Assembly: GCF_018709685.1 (NCBI RefSeq)
Contig: NZ_JABDHQ010000007.1
Coordinates: 1 to 64,000 of the forward strand
From: Akkermansia muciniphila
Lineage (GTDB): Bacteria; Verrucomicrobiota; Verrucomicrobiia; Verrucomicrobiales; Akkermansiaceae
Length of the DNA stretch: 64,000 bases
Direction: 5' to 3'
The position numbers and the translations under genes are program-made. How positions within the stretch are numbered: position 1 is the stretch's first letter; every line of letters starts with the position of its first letter. The notes under the pieces were generated by a model. That model did no database searches. It was not told the DNA's origin and saw nothing but the letters and a program-made list of their open reading frames with translations. Below are positions 47,347-57,038 of the stretch, in pieces.

Positions 47347-48786
47347 ATGTTTTCACTTTTAGCAGATAAACTGGATAACACGTTCCGGAGGCTGCGCGGC
47401 CTGGGCAAGATTTCAGAGAAGAACATTGCGGACGCCCTGCGCGACATCCGGCTGGCATTGCTGGAAGCGGACGTGGAGTTTGGCGTGGCCCGGGAATTCA
47501 TCGGCCGCGTGAAGGAGCGCGCCATGGGGCAGGAAGTCCTTAAATCCATCAAGCCCGGGGAACAGATCGTCAAAATCTTCCGGGATGAAATCGCCGCCCT
47601 GCTGGGCGGGGACGCCGTAGGGCTGGACCTGACGGACCCCGCCAGAATCATGGTGGTGGGCCTGAACGGCGCGGGCAAGACCACCACCAGCGCGAAGCTG
47701 GCCCTGCGCCTGAAAAACGAAGGGCGCCGCCCCCTGCTGGTGGCCTGTGACCTGGTGCGCCCCGCCGCCGTGGACCAGCTGGCCACGCTGGCGGCACAGA
47801 TAGAAGTGCCCGTATACAAGCCCGCCCCCGGCAGCCGGGATGTGGTGGCCGTGGCGCGTGAAGCCCTGGAATGGGCCCGGACCCAGAACGGGACCGTGAT
47901 GATTTTTGACACGGCGGGCCGCCAGGAAGTGGACGAAGCCCTGATTGACGAGCTGCGCCACCTGCACGCCTTCCTCTCCCCGCGGGAAACCCTGCTGGTG
48001 GTGGACGCCGCCACGGGCCAGCAGGCCGTGAACGTGGCCCAGACCTTTGACCGGGCCGTGAACGTCACGGGCATCGTCCTGACCAAGCTGGACGGGGACG
48101 CCCGCGGGGGCTCGGCCCTCTCCATGCGCTCCGTGACGGGCAAGCCCATCAAATTTTCCGGTGAGGGGGAAAAGCTGGACCAGTTCGGCCCCTTTGTCCC
48201 CGGCCGCATGGCGGACCGCATCCTGGGCATGGGCGACATCGTGGGGCTGGTGGAACATGCCGCCGCCCGCATTGACGAGGAGCAGGCGGCCAAATCCATG
48301 GACCGCATGATGTCCGGCAAATTTGACTTCAACGACTTCCTGGACCAGATGAAGATGATGCAGAACCTGGGACCGCTGGAAGGCCTGCTGGGCCTGCTCC
48401 CCGGCTTCGGCAAAATCAAGAAACAGCTTCCGGACGGCGCGCTGGATCCCAAAAGGATGAAGCACATGGAAGCCATCGTGCTCTCCATGACGGCCAGGGA
48501 AAGGAGCAATCCCAACCTGCTGAACCCGTCCCGTCGCCGCCGCATTGCCGCCGGCTGCGGCCGCTCCCTGATGGAGGTGAACAAGCTCATCAAGAATTTT
48601 TCCGAGATGCGCAAGATGATGTCCGGCAAGGGCAAAATGGGCGCCATGATGAAGCAGATGACGGCCATGAAAGGGAAGGGCGGCAAGATGCCCGGCCTTC
48701 CCGGCATGGGCGGCGGTCTTGGTTCCCTGAAAGGTCTTGGCGGACTTGGCGGAGGATTGGGCGGCCTCTTCGGCGGCCGCAAATAA
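47347..48786 (+). CDS. ffh: Signal recognition particle protein
   Basis: A 479-residue SRP54 GTPase that brings membrane-protein ribosomes to the membrane. The N domain starts MFSLLADKLDNTFRRLRG. G-domain motifs are GLNGAGKTTTSAKLAL, DTAGRQEVDEALIDEL and LTKLDGDARGG. The C-terminal M domain is methionine-rich (MRKMMSGKGKMGAMMKQM), and the tail is a glycine-rich repeat (GGLGSLKGLGG). The frame is open to 47284, but 47347 gives the normal N terminus. A strong terminator follows. Confidence 0.97.
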   Translation: MFSLLADKLDNTFRRLRGLGKISEKNIADALRDIRLALLEADVEFGVAREFIGRVKERAMGQEVLKSIKPGEQIVKIFRDEIAALLGGDAVGLDLTDPARIMVVGLNGAGKTTTSAKLALRLKNEGRRPLLVACDLVRPAAVDQLATLAAQIEVPVYKPAPGSRDVVAVAREALEWARTQNGTVMIFDTAGRQEVDEALIDELRHLHAFLSPRETLLVVDAATGQQAVNVAQTFDRAVNVTGIVLTKLDGDARGGSALSMRSVTGKPIKFSGEGEKLDQFGPFVPGRMADRILGMGDIVGLVEHAAARIDEEQAAKSMDRMMSGKFDFNDFLDQMKMMQNLGPLEGLLGLLPGFGKIKKQLPDGALDPKRMKHMEAIVLSMTARERSNPNLLNPSRRRRIAAGCGRSLMEVNKLIKNFSEMRKMMSGKGKMGAMMKQMTAMKGKGGKMPGLPGMGGGLGSLKGLGGLGGGLGGLFGGRK

Positions 48787-48799
48787 CGGTTATGACCGG

Positions 48800-48832
48800 A
48801 GGCGCGGCTGTGCAATCAGCCGCGCCTTTTTA
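48800..48832 (+). terminator. Terminator after ffh
   Basis: AGGCGCGGCTG pairs with CAGCCGCGCCT around a TGCAAT loop, followed by TTTTATT. It lies just after the ffh stop. Confidence 0.9.
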
Positions 48833-48910
48833 TTTGCGTGCACGGAGAGCGGCCCTCTTGGCGGCGCCCTTTGCGTGAAAGAACGGCTGGGGCGTTCCCG
48901 TACTCCGGGA

Positions 48911-50560
48911 ATGACGGATCAAAGGCGGTTTTACCGGGTGGCGGCTGTGCTGGTTCTGGCCGGCTTGCTGAATGCGGAAAAAGGTAATGCCGTCCCGGCG
49001 GAGGAGGTGCTGCTCCCCGCGCCCTCCGCATGCAGGTCTGACCGGTCCGCCGTGGCGCGTCTCCCGCTCCGGCTGGCGGTCTATGCGCCGGAAAAGGATG
49101 CTCCCGTAGTGGAAGCTCTCCTGAATGTGCTCAACGCCCAGGGCGTCCTGTCCGGCCTCTCCATGACCGGGGACAGGGAATCCGCAGACGTGGTGTGCTC
49201 CGTGGAAGGAACCCCCGCGGGAACGGGAGAAGGATATGAGGCGCGCCTGGACGCCGGGAAGGAGGGCCGGGGCGTGCTGCATTTGAAAGCGGCGGCTCCC
49301 TCCGGGCTCTTTTACGCCTGGCAGAGCACGGTGCAGATACTGAACGCCAACCGGACCGCGGAAGGCTTCTCCGTGCCCGTTTTCTCCATCAGGGACGTTC
49401 CCCGCTTTGAATGGCGGGGCATCATGCTGGACGTCTCCCGCCACTTCTTCACCATGGCGGAGGTCAAGCGCATGATTGACACCATGTCCCTGTTCAAGCT
49501 CAACCGGCTTCACCTGCACCTGACGGACGGGCCCGGCTGGCGCATGGAAATCAAAAAATACCCCCTCCTCACCTCCATGAGCGCGTGGCGCGTGCCGCTG
49601 GCCAACGGGGAATGGAACTGGCAGGAAGTGAAGCTGGCCATCCAGGAGCATGACCCGGAGGCCACCTACGGCGGCTTTTACACCCAGGATCAAATGCGGG
49701 AAATCATCTCTTATGCCCGCAGCCGCCAGGTCGCCATTGTGCCGGAAATAGACCTTCCCGGCCATTCCTACGCGGCCATGCATGCTTACGGGGATTTGAT
49801 CTGCGACGGGGTGGACTTTCCCGTGGAAGGCAAAAAAGGCCGGGACGCCGTCTGCATGGGGCGTCCGGAAACGCTCCGCTTCGTGAAAGACGTGGTGGAT
49901 GAACTCAAGGCCGTCTTCCCGCCCGGCTCCCCCATCCATCTGGGCCATGACGAGGTATCCGCGGAAGCATGGAAAAACTGCAAATATTGCCAGAGCCGTC
50001 TGAAAGACCTGAAGGAGACGGACCTCAGGGCCCTGAGCCGGGACTTTCTGCAGCAGATTGCGGACTACGTTCGCCAGGGCGGTTATGACGCCATCGTCTG
50101 GGATGAAGCCGGGGAGCTGGAGGCGGACAAGCACATCTTCGTCATGGTATGGCGCGGCAATGACTTTGCCGCGGCGGCGGCCAGAAAGGGGCATCCCGTC
50201 ATTCTGGCCCCCTGCTCCCACTTCTACTTTGACTACTACCAGTCCGCCGCTCCCACGGAGCCGAAGGCCATCGGGGGTCTGATACCGCTCAGGCAGGTCT
50301 ACGGCTATGAACTGCCGGAACTCTCTCCGGAGGAGGCCGCCAAGGTGCGCGGCCTCCAGGCCAACATCTGGACGGAATACCTGTACAACATGGGACTGGT
50401 GGAATACATGGCGTGGCCCCGTGCCCTGGCGCTGGCCGAACGCGCCTGGAGCGACTGCGACCCGCGGGACTACAAATCCTTCCGCAGCCGCGCGGCCCTG
50501 GCCCTGAAGCTCCTGGAAAAACTGGCCGTGAAATACCGCCCCATGGATGATGAGGATTAA
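48911..50560 (+). CDS. GH20 beta-N-acetylhexosaminidase (exported)
   Basis: A 549-residue GH20 enzyme that removes terminal beta-GlcNAc or GalNAc, for example from mucin glycans. An N-terminal hydrophobic segment (YRVAAVLVLAGLLNA) suggests export. The GH20b-type domain (about 40-160) precedes the barrel. RGIMLDVSRHFFTMAEVKRM and LNRLHLHLTDGPGWRMEI are classic, and the catalytic pair is D347-E348 in HLGHDEVS. The ATG at 48911 is used because upstream residues do not resemble a signal peptide. It is separated from ffh by a terminator, so it is its own unit. Confidence 0.93.
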   Translation: MTDQRRFYRVAAVLVLAGLLNAEKGNAVPAEEVLLPAPSACRSDRSAVARLPLRLAVYAPEKDAPVVEALLNVLNAQGVLSGLSMTGDRESADVVCSVEGTPAGTGEGYEARLDAGKEGRGVLHLKAAAPSGLFYAWQSTVQILNANRTAEGFSVPVFSIRDVPRFEWRGIMLDVSRHFFTMAEVKRMIDTMSLFKLNRLHLHLTDGPGWRMEIKKYPLLTSMSAWRVPLANGEWNWQEVKLAIQEHDPEATYGGFYTQDQMREIISYARSRQVAIVPEIDLPGHSYAAMHAYGDLICDGVDFPVEGKKGRDAVCMGRPETLRFVKDVVDELKAVFPPGSPIHLGHDEVSAEAWKNCKYCQSRLKDLKETDLRALSRDFLQQIADYVRQGGYDAIVWDEAGELEADKHIFVMVWRGNDFAAAAARKGHPVILAPCSHFYFDYYQSAAPTEPKAIGGLIPLRQVYGYELPELSPEEAAKVRGLQANIWTEYLYNMGLVEYMAWPRALALAERAWSDCDPRDYKSFRSRAALALKLLEKLAVKYRPMDDED

Positions 50561-50795
50561 GAAGCGCCCGGAGCGGACGTTCTTTTAATCCGGCGCCTTA
50601 TGAGCTTCACGGTTTCCTTTTCCGGGGGAAGGCTGATTGCGGGATTCAGCCGTGCCGCCTTAAAAGGCCCCTCCGGTTTCCGGAATATTCCGTGCCTCCC
50701 TGTCTTTTTCCGTTCATGGGAGTTCCGTTTCCTGGGGTTTTATTGACAGAAGATGCCGGGTCATGTATGAAATGACTCTAGCTGATTCCCTGTTT

Positions 50796-51554
50796 ATGAA
50801 AAAATACCGGTTTCTGTTTCTGGCTTCCCTGATGGTCCTCGTCCTGCTTGGCGGCATGGCCGTGGTAGCCTGTTCCAACAACTTCAAGCATGTGCCGCAG
50901 ACGGGGTTTGTGGAGCATTGTGTGAAGAATGGGGATTCCCGCATTCCTTTTGATGCCTACTGGAACGCTCCGGATGACAAGGTATGGAATGACAGGGTGA
51001 ACGGCGTAAATGGCAAAAAGGTGATGATGGCCGTTCTTCCGGTGGATACGGTTCACATGGATGTGAGGCCGGAGACCAGTGAAGGGTTTGACGCCCTGCG
51101 CAATCTGGCGGCGTACTTCCAGAAGAGCGTGACGGCCAGCATGGAGAAGGAGGTTGCCAAAAACCCGAATTTCGACATGGTTCCCGTCGGCACCAAGGGA
51201 GCCTATACGCTGGAACTCGCCATCATCTCCATTACGCCTACGAACGCCAAAGCGGGCATCTTTGTCACGGCGTTGAGCGGCATCAAGGGGGGCGGCCTGG
51301 TCAAGAGATTCATCAAGAAGGGGCACATCGCCATGGCGGGACGCCTGCGTGATGAGAATGGCCGCATCGTTTCCGAATTTGCGGATTACGAGGAAGACCA
51401 CAGCTCCCTGCTGGGCGTGGACACCAAGGACTTTAAAAAATACGCCCACCATCAGCACACCATTGACGAATGGTCCCGTGAAATTACGGATGTGTATTCC
51501 TCCACCTACGGGCACAAGACGTCTAAACGCATGATCTCCATCAATCCCTTTTAA
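50796..51554 (+). CDS. DUF3313-like lipoprotein
   Basis: A 252-residue predicted lipoprotein: a hydrophobic signal (FLFLASLMVLVLLGGMAVVAC, lipobox Cys about residue 27). The mature part (VMMAVLPVDTVHM, NLAAYFQKSVTASMEKEV, YTLELAIISITPTNAKAG) resembles DUF3313 outer-membrane lipoproteins of unknown function. The start at 50796 is chosen over 50763 because it places the charged MKKYR directly before the signal helix. Confidence 0.7.
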   Translation: MKKYRFLFLASLMVLVLLGGMAVVACSNNFKHVPQTGFVEHCVKNGDSRIPFDAYWNAPDDKVWNDRVNGVNGKKVMMAVLPVDTVHMDVRPETSEGFDALRNLAAYFQKSVTASMEKEVAKNPNFDMVPVGTKGAYTLELAIISITPTNAKAGIFVTALSGIKGGGLVKRFIKKGHIAMAGRLRDENGRIVSEFADYEEDHSSLLGVDTKDFKKYAHHQHTIDEWSREITDVYSSTYGHKTSKRMISINPF

Positions 51555-51669
51555 GGGTGGGCGTTCGGAAACTCCGTGCAGGAGAAGCTGCCTTGCGGCC
51601 GGGAGACCGCAAGCTGAATGGAGTGGTGCCTGCCCGTTCCAGGGACGGCGGAAAGCGGGCTTGTCCCTT

Positions 51670-52122
51670 CTATTCCCCGTATTCCGCCCAGGAACTGCTG
51701 GTCTCCCACACGCGCACGCGTTCCAGCGTGACGCAGTCCCGCACGGGGTACTCCCCGCAGCTTTCCTTGGCTTTTTCCAGCGCATGCCGGGCAAAGTTGA
51801 AAATGGTGCGCGCCATCACCTCGCTGGTGGGGTCTTCCCGGTCAAACGGGATGATGCGTTCCCCGTACGCGGCCACAAAGGCGGCGTAATTGGGGTCTTC
51901 CGTATTCACGCACAGGGAATGGTCAAACTGCTGGAGAAAATCCCCCATCATCTGCTTGACGGCCTTGAAATCCAGCACCATGTCATTCGCGTCCAGCGTA
52001 TCCGCCCGGAACACCATCTCCACGGAGCGCGTATGGCCATGGGGGAATTTGCAATTGCCGGGGTGCTTGGACAGAAGGTGCCCGCTTTCCAGTTCAATGG
52101 ATTTGCAGATTCGGTAGGCCAT
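51670..52122 (-). CDS. queD: 6-carboxy-5,6,7,8-tetrahydropterin synthase
   Basis: A 150-residue QueD/PTPS-family enzyme, an early step to queuosine and deazapurines. The zinc-binding set is seen as ESGHLLSKHPGNCKFPHGHT, with the catalytic Cys in NCKFPHGHT. MVLDFKAVKQMMGDFLQQFD and LDHSL-like FDHSLCVN follow. Length is somewhat long. No other que gene is adjacent. Confidence 0.88.
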   Translation of the reverse strand: MAYRICKSIELESGHLLSKHPGNCKFPHGHTRSVEMVFRADTLDANDMVLDFKAVKQMMGDFLQQFDHSLCVNTEDPNYAAFVAAYGERIIPFDREDPTSEVMARTIFNFARHALEKAKESCGEYPVRDCVTLERVRVWETSSSWAEYGE

Positions 52123-52294
52123 GAGGGCAGGATAGCGTGGGAAGGGGCGGCGGGCAATCCCAATCAGAGTCTGTCTGCGTCCCCCCTTTCCTGCGTGCGG
52201 AAGGGGGTGTGACGGCTCTAGCTGGCGGTGGGCGGCTTTTCCTTGCGTGCGGCAGTGGTTTCTGTCAACATCCGGAAAACCAGCCTTTTACCCT

Positions 52295-52831
52295 ATGGCC
52301 TACCTTTCATGGTCCTTCCTGAAAATGGGAGAAAAATCGGATCGCAGGACAAGCCTTCTTTTCCTGCTCATGGCGGCCATCCCCATCATTTTTGTGGCCT
52401 TCTTCGTCTTCATGCTGGGGGCGGCTACGATCTTGTACGCCTGGGCCGCCCTGCTGCCCATGCTTCTCCTCTTCTATCTGCCCTTCGCTTTGCGGAAGGA
52501 AAAAGTGCAGGACATTCATGCCCGGAATATCCTGTTTGGCAGGGACCCGCTGACGGTCACCTTCAGGCCGGTGGTGAGGAACTGGGTATATGCCGTTTAT
52601 GCTGTGCTTCCGGCGTTTCCCCTCCTGTTTTACGGTTGGAAGATGCCCTTGGACAATCTCGGGAACGGAAGGAATCTGGCGGAATTCTTCCTGATATGGA
52701 CATCCCTGTATGCCGTCTTCACGGTGCTGGCGGTTTTCCTGGGAAAGGCGCGGTACTTGAAGCCGGGCAGGCTGTTGCTGGCCGCTGGCGCCAATCTGAC
52801 GCTGATGCTGCTTTATTCCCTGCTTGGGTGA
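52295..52831 (+). CDS. Hypothetical inner-membrane protein
   Basis: A 178-residue protein with about five hydrophobic segments (SLLFLLMAAIPIIFVAFFVF near residue 22, YAWAALLPMLLLFYLPFAL, WVYAVYAVLPAFPLLFY, FLIWTSLYAVFTVLAVFL and LLLAAGANLTLMLLYSLL). No family is recognised and no catalytic residue is seen. The open frame extends to 52247. The inner ATG at 52295 gives a normal N terminus. Confidence 0.6.
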   Translation: MAYLSWSFLKMGEKSDRRTSLLFLLMAAIPIIFVAFFVFMLGAATILYAWAALLPMLLLFYLPFALRKEKVQDIHARNILFGRDPLTVTFRPVVRNWVYAVYAVLPAFPLLFYGWKMPLDNLGNGRNLAEFFLIWTSLYAVFTVLAVFLGKARYLKPGRLLLAAGANLTLMLLYSLLG

Positions 52832-53022
52832 AGCGGGCGCCGCATAGGTTCCGGAGGTTTTCCTGTGAAGCGGATTGCGGCACGTGCGGAAAACAGGCTG
52901 AAAGACAGTATTCGGCCGCTTGTGTGTTTAACTTCTCAAATGAGAAAATCTTGAAATAAATGTTATTTTATGCACAATCTCCGTGCCGGGTTGGTCCCGG
53001 ATTGAAAAAGGAGGTGTACCAT

Positions 53023-53082
53023 GTGAATTACTGTATCATACTAACTAGGCTGATTGAATTACTCATTGTAATGTTCAGCTAA
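53023..53082 (+). CDS. Possible 19-residue hydrophobic peptide
   Basis: A GTG start follows an unusually perfect AAAGGAGG by eight bases. The frame runs 19 codons to a TAA at 53080-53082: NYCIILTRLIELLIVMFS after the start residue. It is one hydrophobic helix, the size and character of type I toxin-antitoxin peptides. An ATG two bases upstream is immediately followed by TGA in its own frame. A terminator follows at once. Not confirmed as translated. Confidence 0.4.
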   Translation: MNYCIILTRLIELLIVMFS

Positions 53083-53088
53083 CGAAAA

Positions 53089-53116
53089 GCCCCGTCCTGC
53101 TGACACAGGACGGGGC
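53089..53116 (+). terminator. Terminator after the candidate peptide
   Basis: GCCCCGTCCTG pairs with CAGGACGGGGC around a CTGACA loop, then GATTTATT. It lies six bases after the stop of the candidate peptide. Confidence 0.75.
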
Positions 53117-53397
53117 GATTTATTAGAGGTGATGTGATTTGTATGATACTAACTGGGACTACTATGGAAAATTTCCATAAATAGTCAAGAGGGAAAATCT
53201 CCGGGAAACGTCTTGCAAGGTTTTCTGGCGGCTGTGGATTTCCTCATGGAATGCTTGAACGGCGGACCGTGGGATGCTCGGGAGAGTTCACCCAAAAGCC
53301 CAAAAGGGATAAAAGAGTGCAGGGATGAACCGGTTTTTATCCCGCTTCCCGTGAAGAAGGATGAGGGATGGCCGCGGCTCTTCCTGTAAAAGCCCCG

Positions 53398-53437
53398 TAA
53401 AAAATCCCCTGTTCCGCGCGGCATGGCGGAACAGGGG
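53398..53437 (-). terminator. Terminator after fumarase
   Basis: CCCCTGTTCCGC pairs with GCGGAACAGGGG. Reading on the minus strand the stem is followed by ATTTTTTAC. It sits about 30 bases past the fumarase stop. Confidence 0.85.
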
Positions 53438-53465
53438 TAAAAATCCGGCGCTCTGTCCGGGCGGC

Positions 53466-55112
53466 TTAATGGCCGCAGCCGGCGCAGGCCCAGCCTTCGC
53501 GGATCTTCGCGAAGAAATCGTTGCCCTTGTCATCCACCAGAATGAAGGCGGGGAAGTCCTCCACCTCAATCTTCCAGATGGCTTCCATGCCCAGTTCCGG
53601 ATATTCCAGCAATTCCACCTTCTTGATGTTGTCCTTGGCCAGGATGGCGGCGGGACCGCCGATGGAGCCCAGGTAAAAGCCGCCGTGCTTCTGGCAGGCG
53701 TCCGTCACCTGCTGGCTGCGGTTGCCCTTGGCGATCATGATCATGGAGCCGCCGTTTTCCTGGAACAGGTCCACGTAGGAATCCATGCGGCCCGCGGTGG
53801 TGGGGCCGAAGGAGCCGGAGGGGTACCCTTCCGGGGTCTTGGCCGGACCGGCGTAGTACACGGGGTGGTCCTTCATGTACTGGGGCATGCCTTCACCCTT
53901 TTCCAGGCGTTCCTTCAGCTTGGCGTGGGCGATGTCGCGCGCCACGATGATGGTGCCGTTCAGGCTCAGGCGCGTGGTGACGGGGTACTTGCTCAGTTCC
54001 GCCAGCACTTCCTTCATCGGGCGGTTCAGGTCAATGGAGACGGACTCGCTGGAGGTCATGCGCAGGGCTTCCGGAATATACTGTCCGGGGTTGGTTTCCA
54101 GCTGTTCAATGAAGATGCCTTCCGGCGTGATCTTGGCCTTCGCGTTGCGGTCCGCGGAGCAGGAGACGCCCAGGCCTACCGGGCAGGAGGCTCCGTGGCG
54201 GGGCAGGCGGATGACGCGCACGTCCAGCGCATACCACTTGCCGCCGAACTGGGCGCCCAGGCCCAGCTTGCACGCTTCTTCATGCAGTTCCTTTTCCAGC
54301 TCTAGGTCGCGGAAGGCGCGGCCGTACTCGTTGCCCGTGGTGGGCAGGTTGTCGTAATACTTGGTGGAGGCCATCTTCACCGTCTTCAGGCACTTTTCCG
54401 CGGACGTGCCGCCGATGACGAAGGCGATGTGGTACGGCGGGCAGGCCGCCGTGCCCAGCGTGCTCATCTTCTCCACCAGGAACTTCTTCAGCGTGGCCGG
54501 GTTCAGCAGGGCCTTCGTTTCCTGGTAAAGGTAGGTCTTGTTGGCGGAGCCGCCGCCCTTGGCGACGAAGAGGAAGGAGTACTTCATGCCTTCCACGGCT
54601 TCAATGTCAATCTGGGCGGGCAGGTTGGTGCCGGTATTCTTCTCCGTGTACATGTCCAGCGCAACCGTCTGGGAATAGCGCAGGTTGTTCTGGGTGTAGG
54701 CATCGTAAACGCCGTGGGAAAGCTGTTCGCAGTCATCGCAGCCGGTCCAGACCTGCTGGCCCTTCTTGCCCACGATGGTGGCGGTGCCCGTATCCTGGCA
54801 GAAGGGCAGGATGCCGGCGGAGGCTACCTCCGCGTTGCGGAGCATCGTCAGGGCCACGCTCTTGTCATTAGCGCTGGCTTCCGGATCGTCCAGAATGGCG
54901 GCCACCTGCTTCAGGTGGGCCGGGCGCAGGAAAAAGGCCACGTCATGGAAGGCTTCCGCGGCCAGCAGGCGCAGGCCCTCCGGCTGTACCTTGAGCATGG
55001 GGTGCCCTTCAAAGTCCCCCACGCTCACGTAGTCGGACGTGATGAGGCGGTACTGGGTGTCATCCTTTTCAATGGGAAAAGGGTCCTGGTAATGAAAATC
55101 CGGTGTTGCCAT
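53466..55112 (-). CDS. Class I (iron-sulfur) fumarate hydratase
   Basis: A 548-residue two-domain FumA/B-type enzyme, oxygen-sensitive, converting fumarate and malate. The cluster Cys are in [23 protein letters not shown] and [15 protein letters not shown], and the C-terminal domain has [20 protein letters not shown] with [11 protein letters not shown]. The ATG at 55112 starts [11 protein letters not shown]. Fumarase suits a fermenter that runs fumarate to succinate and propionate, a step that uses cobalamin downstream. Confidence 0.94.
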   Translation of the reverse strand: MATPDFHYQDPFPIEKDDTQYRLITSDYVSVGDFEGHPMLKVQPEGLRLLAAEAFHDVAFFLRPAHLKQVAAILDDPEASANDKSVALTMLRNAEVASAGILPFCQDTGTATIVGKKGQQVWTGCDDCEQLSHGVYDAYTQNNLRYSQTVALDMYTEKNTGTNLPAQIDIEAVEGMKYSFLFVAKGGGSANKTYLYQETKALLNPATLKKFLVEKMSTLGTAACPPYHIAFVIGGTSAEKCLKTVKMASTKYYDNLPTTGNEYGRAFRDLELEKELHEEACKLGLGAQFGGKWYALDVRVIRLPRHGASCPVGLGVSCSADRNAKAKITPEGIFIEQLETNPGQYIPEALRMTSSESVSIDLNRPMKEVLAELSKYPVTTRLSLNGTIIVARDIAHAKLKERLEKGEGMPQYMKDHPVYYAGPAKTPEGYPSGSFGPTTAGRMDSYVDLFQENGGSMIMIAKGNRSQQVTDACQKHGGFYLGSIGGPAAILAKDNIKKVELLEYPELGMEAIWKIEVEDFPAFILVDDKGNDFFAKIREGWACAGCGH

Positions 55113-55160
55113 AACGGGGGGCAATATAGCGGAGCGCCGCCCCCGGTTCGAGCAAAAAAA

Positions 55161-56747
55161 TCAGGGCCGGTCCAAGCCGGAATCAATCATTAAAAAAGGC
55201 TTCTGTTCCCCCAGCGTACGGAAGGGAACGCAGTTTTTAAAGAACCATGGGCAGGCGGGGGACAGCATGTCCCTGAGGATGAAGTACAGTAATTCCCGGT
55301 CCATGCGCCGTTCCTCCTCCGGGGTGAAGATGCAAATGACGGAAACAGGCTGAATGGTGGTAACCAGGGGGACTCCCCACATCTGCCACAAGCTGTTTCT
55401 GATGTTGAACACCTGGTGCACCCTCCCCCGGAAGGCAATCGCCACGGCCACGTTTCCCGCCGGGCTTCCGTCCATGAAGGAACGCAGCTTCTTCCACGCC
55501 CGGGGCAGCAGGTCGCACGTGATGGTGCCGTCCTGCTCCCGTGACGCGTACCGGACATCCTCCGGGGCAATCAGGGATTCCGGCCGGATGAAGGCCCAGG
55601 CCGGGACGGGCTCCGGGAAACCGGGGCGGTTGTAAGGAATGGAGCGGAACCCGCTTTTCAGGTGAATGGTTCTTCCCCGCCGGAGTTCCGGGAGGAACCT
55701 CTGTTCCAGTTCCGCGCTGCGGGGATGCACGGGATAAATGGCCAGCTCCTTTTTCGCCTCCCGCTGCTGCTGTTCCGTGAGAGGCGGAAGCTGGTTATTG
55801 ATGGCCGTGCACAGGCCATCCAGCTGGCGGTCATCCCCCGGCACGGGAATGAGGGTGGCATGGGAAGGCGCTCCATGGAGCACGGGCGTGGACAGGATGG
55901 CTCCGCGCAGGACTACGGCTATCCTGTCCCTGCCGGGCCGGAGGGCGGCGCAGGCCTGTTCCAGCTTTCTGGCCCCTTCTTCATTCCAGACGATGTTCAG
56001 ATGCCCCGGATAATCCAGATTGGGGCGTGCGGACTGGGCATAATCCCCGGTGACGATGGGGGCGTTCCCCAGAAACAGGTACTCCTTCTCCGCGTTCTTT
56101 CCTTCCTCCGCGCCCGGGCGGCTCCAGAGCCGGTAGCCCGGTACGGAAAGCGTTCCTTCCTTCACCAGCCGGCTGCTGTCCGGATGAACGGCGTACAGGG
56201 CCAGATCACGGGGGGTGAAGGAAATCGCCTTTCCGGCGGCAGCCTTGCGGTTGAGCAGTTCAGCCAGGTTTTCAGCTTCATTTTCCCCGTCCAGTCCGGA
56301 GACGGTGAAGGTATTGGAAAGAATGGCCATCACTACGGGAGCCGTGGTTACCCTTCCATGGACCAGAACCGCCAGCCGGTCATGCCCCAGCTTCATGGCG
56401 GAGGTGGTTTCTTTCATGGCTCTTCCGCCCCGTGTGTTCAGGGTGATGTTGATCTGTCCGGGATTGCCCGGATCAGCCTGTGCACGCTCCACATCCGCTT
56501 CCGTGATGACGGGAGCATCTTTCACAAACAGCCGTGTCCGTTTCATTTCCCCATCGTTCCCCCGGAACTCATGCACGCAGGCCGTGTACCCTTCCGGGGC
56601 CGGTTTGCCTTTGCCGGCCAGCTCCTGATTGTCCGGATGCACCATCCTGACGGCAATGGCGGGAACGGGCGGAGGAACTGCCTCCGCCAGGGCGGAAAGC
56701 GGGAGCCGGAAGGCGGAAAGGAGCAGCAGGCAGAGTAGTTGTTTCAT
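55161..56747 (-). CDS. Secreted protein of tandem SecD-P1-like domains
   Basis: A 528-residue exported protein. After a signal peptide (LLCLLLLSAFRLPLSALAEA), two clear copies of the SecD P1 head pattern appear. One is FVKDAPVITEADVERAQ with HDRLAVLVHGRVTTAPVVM (about 70-165). The other is FLGNAPIVTGDYAQSARPNL with RDRIAVVLRGAILSTPVLHG (about 230-320). A third, looser copy fills 345-500 (RPESLIAPEDVRYASREQDG). SecD/SecF membrane helices are absent, so it is not a translocase. Function unknown. Confidence 0.75.
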   Translation of the reverse strand: MKQLLCLLLLSAFRLPLSALAEAVPPPVPAIAVRMVHPDNQELAGKGKPAPEGYTACVHEFRGNDGEMKRTRLFVKDAPVITEADVERAQADPGNPGQINITLNTRGGRAMKETTSAMKLGHDRLAVLVHGRVTTAPVVMAILSNTFTVSGLDGENEAENLAELLNRKAAAGKAISFTPRDLALYAVHPDSSRLVKEGTLSVPGYRLWSRPGAEEGKNAEKEYLFLGNAPIVTGDYAQSARPNLDYPGHLNIVWNEEGARKLEQACAALRPGRDRIAVVLRGAILSTPVLHGAPSHATLIPVPGDDRQLDGLCTAINNQLPPLTEQQQREAKKELAIYPVHPRSAELEQRFLPELRRGRTIHLKSGFRSIPYNRPGFPEPVPAWAFIRPESLIAPEDVRYASREQDGTITCDLLPRAWKKLRSFMDGSPAGNVAVAIAFRGRVHQVFNIRNSLWQMWGVPLVTTIQPVSVICIFTPEEERRMDRELLYFILRDMLSPACPWFFKNCVPFRTLGEQKPFLMIDSGLDRP

Positions 56748-57038
56748 TGTTAATACGATAGAATCCCTTGGACATGCCAGGCAAGAAAAAAGAACGGACT
56801 GAGGCGCCGCAAGCCTTTGCGTTATTAATGTCCCCGCCGTGGCCCGCAGGACGCGCCTTCTTCATTAAGATGGTCTGCTCATGGCCGTTCCCGGTTCAGT
56901 TGCCGTATGGCCTTTCGTCGCGCCAGGCCCCGGAATAAAAATCCCCCGGAACCGCAGGGTGCCGGAGGATTTGAGTCAAGGGAACCGTCAGAGGGTGGCC
57001 ATTCCTGTTCCGAAAGGGCGGGTTACGTCCCCTGTAGT

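Larger units (their letters stand above)
52832..53465. other. Large gap with hairpins and a candidate peptide gene
   Basis: Between a membrane-protein gene and fumarase there is no ordinary gene. It holds an ideal Shine-Dalgarno with a 19-residue frame (53023-53082), a terminator-like hairpin (53089-53116), a second similar start-region copy near 53125-53160, and the fumarase terminator (53398-53437). A TTCTCA-AA-TGAGAA palindrome lies at about 52933. Confidence 0.6.
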
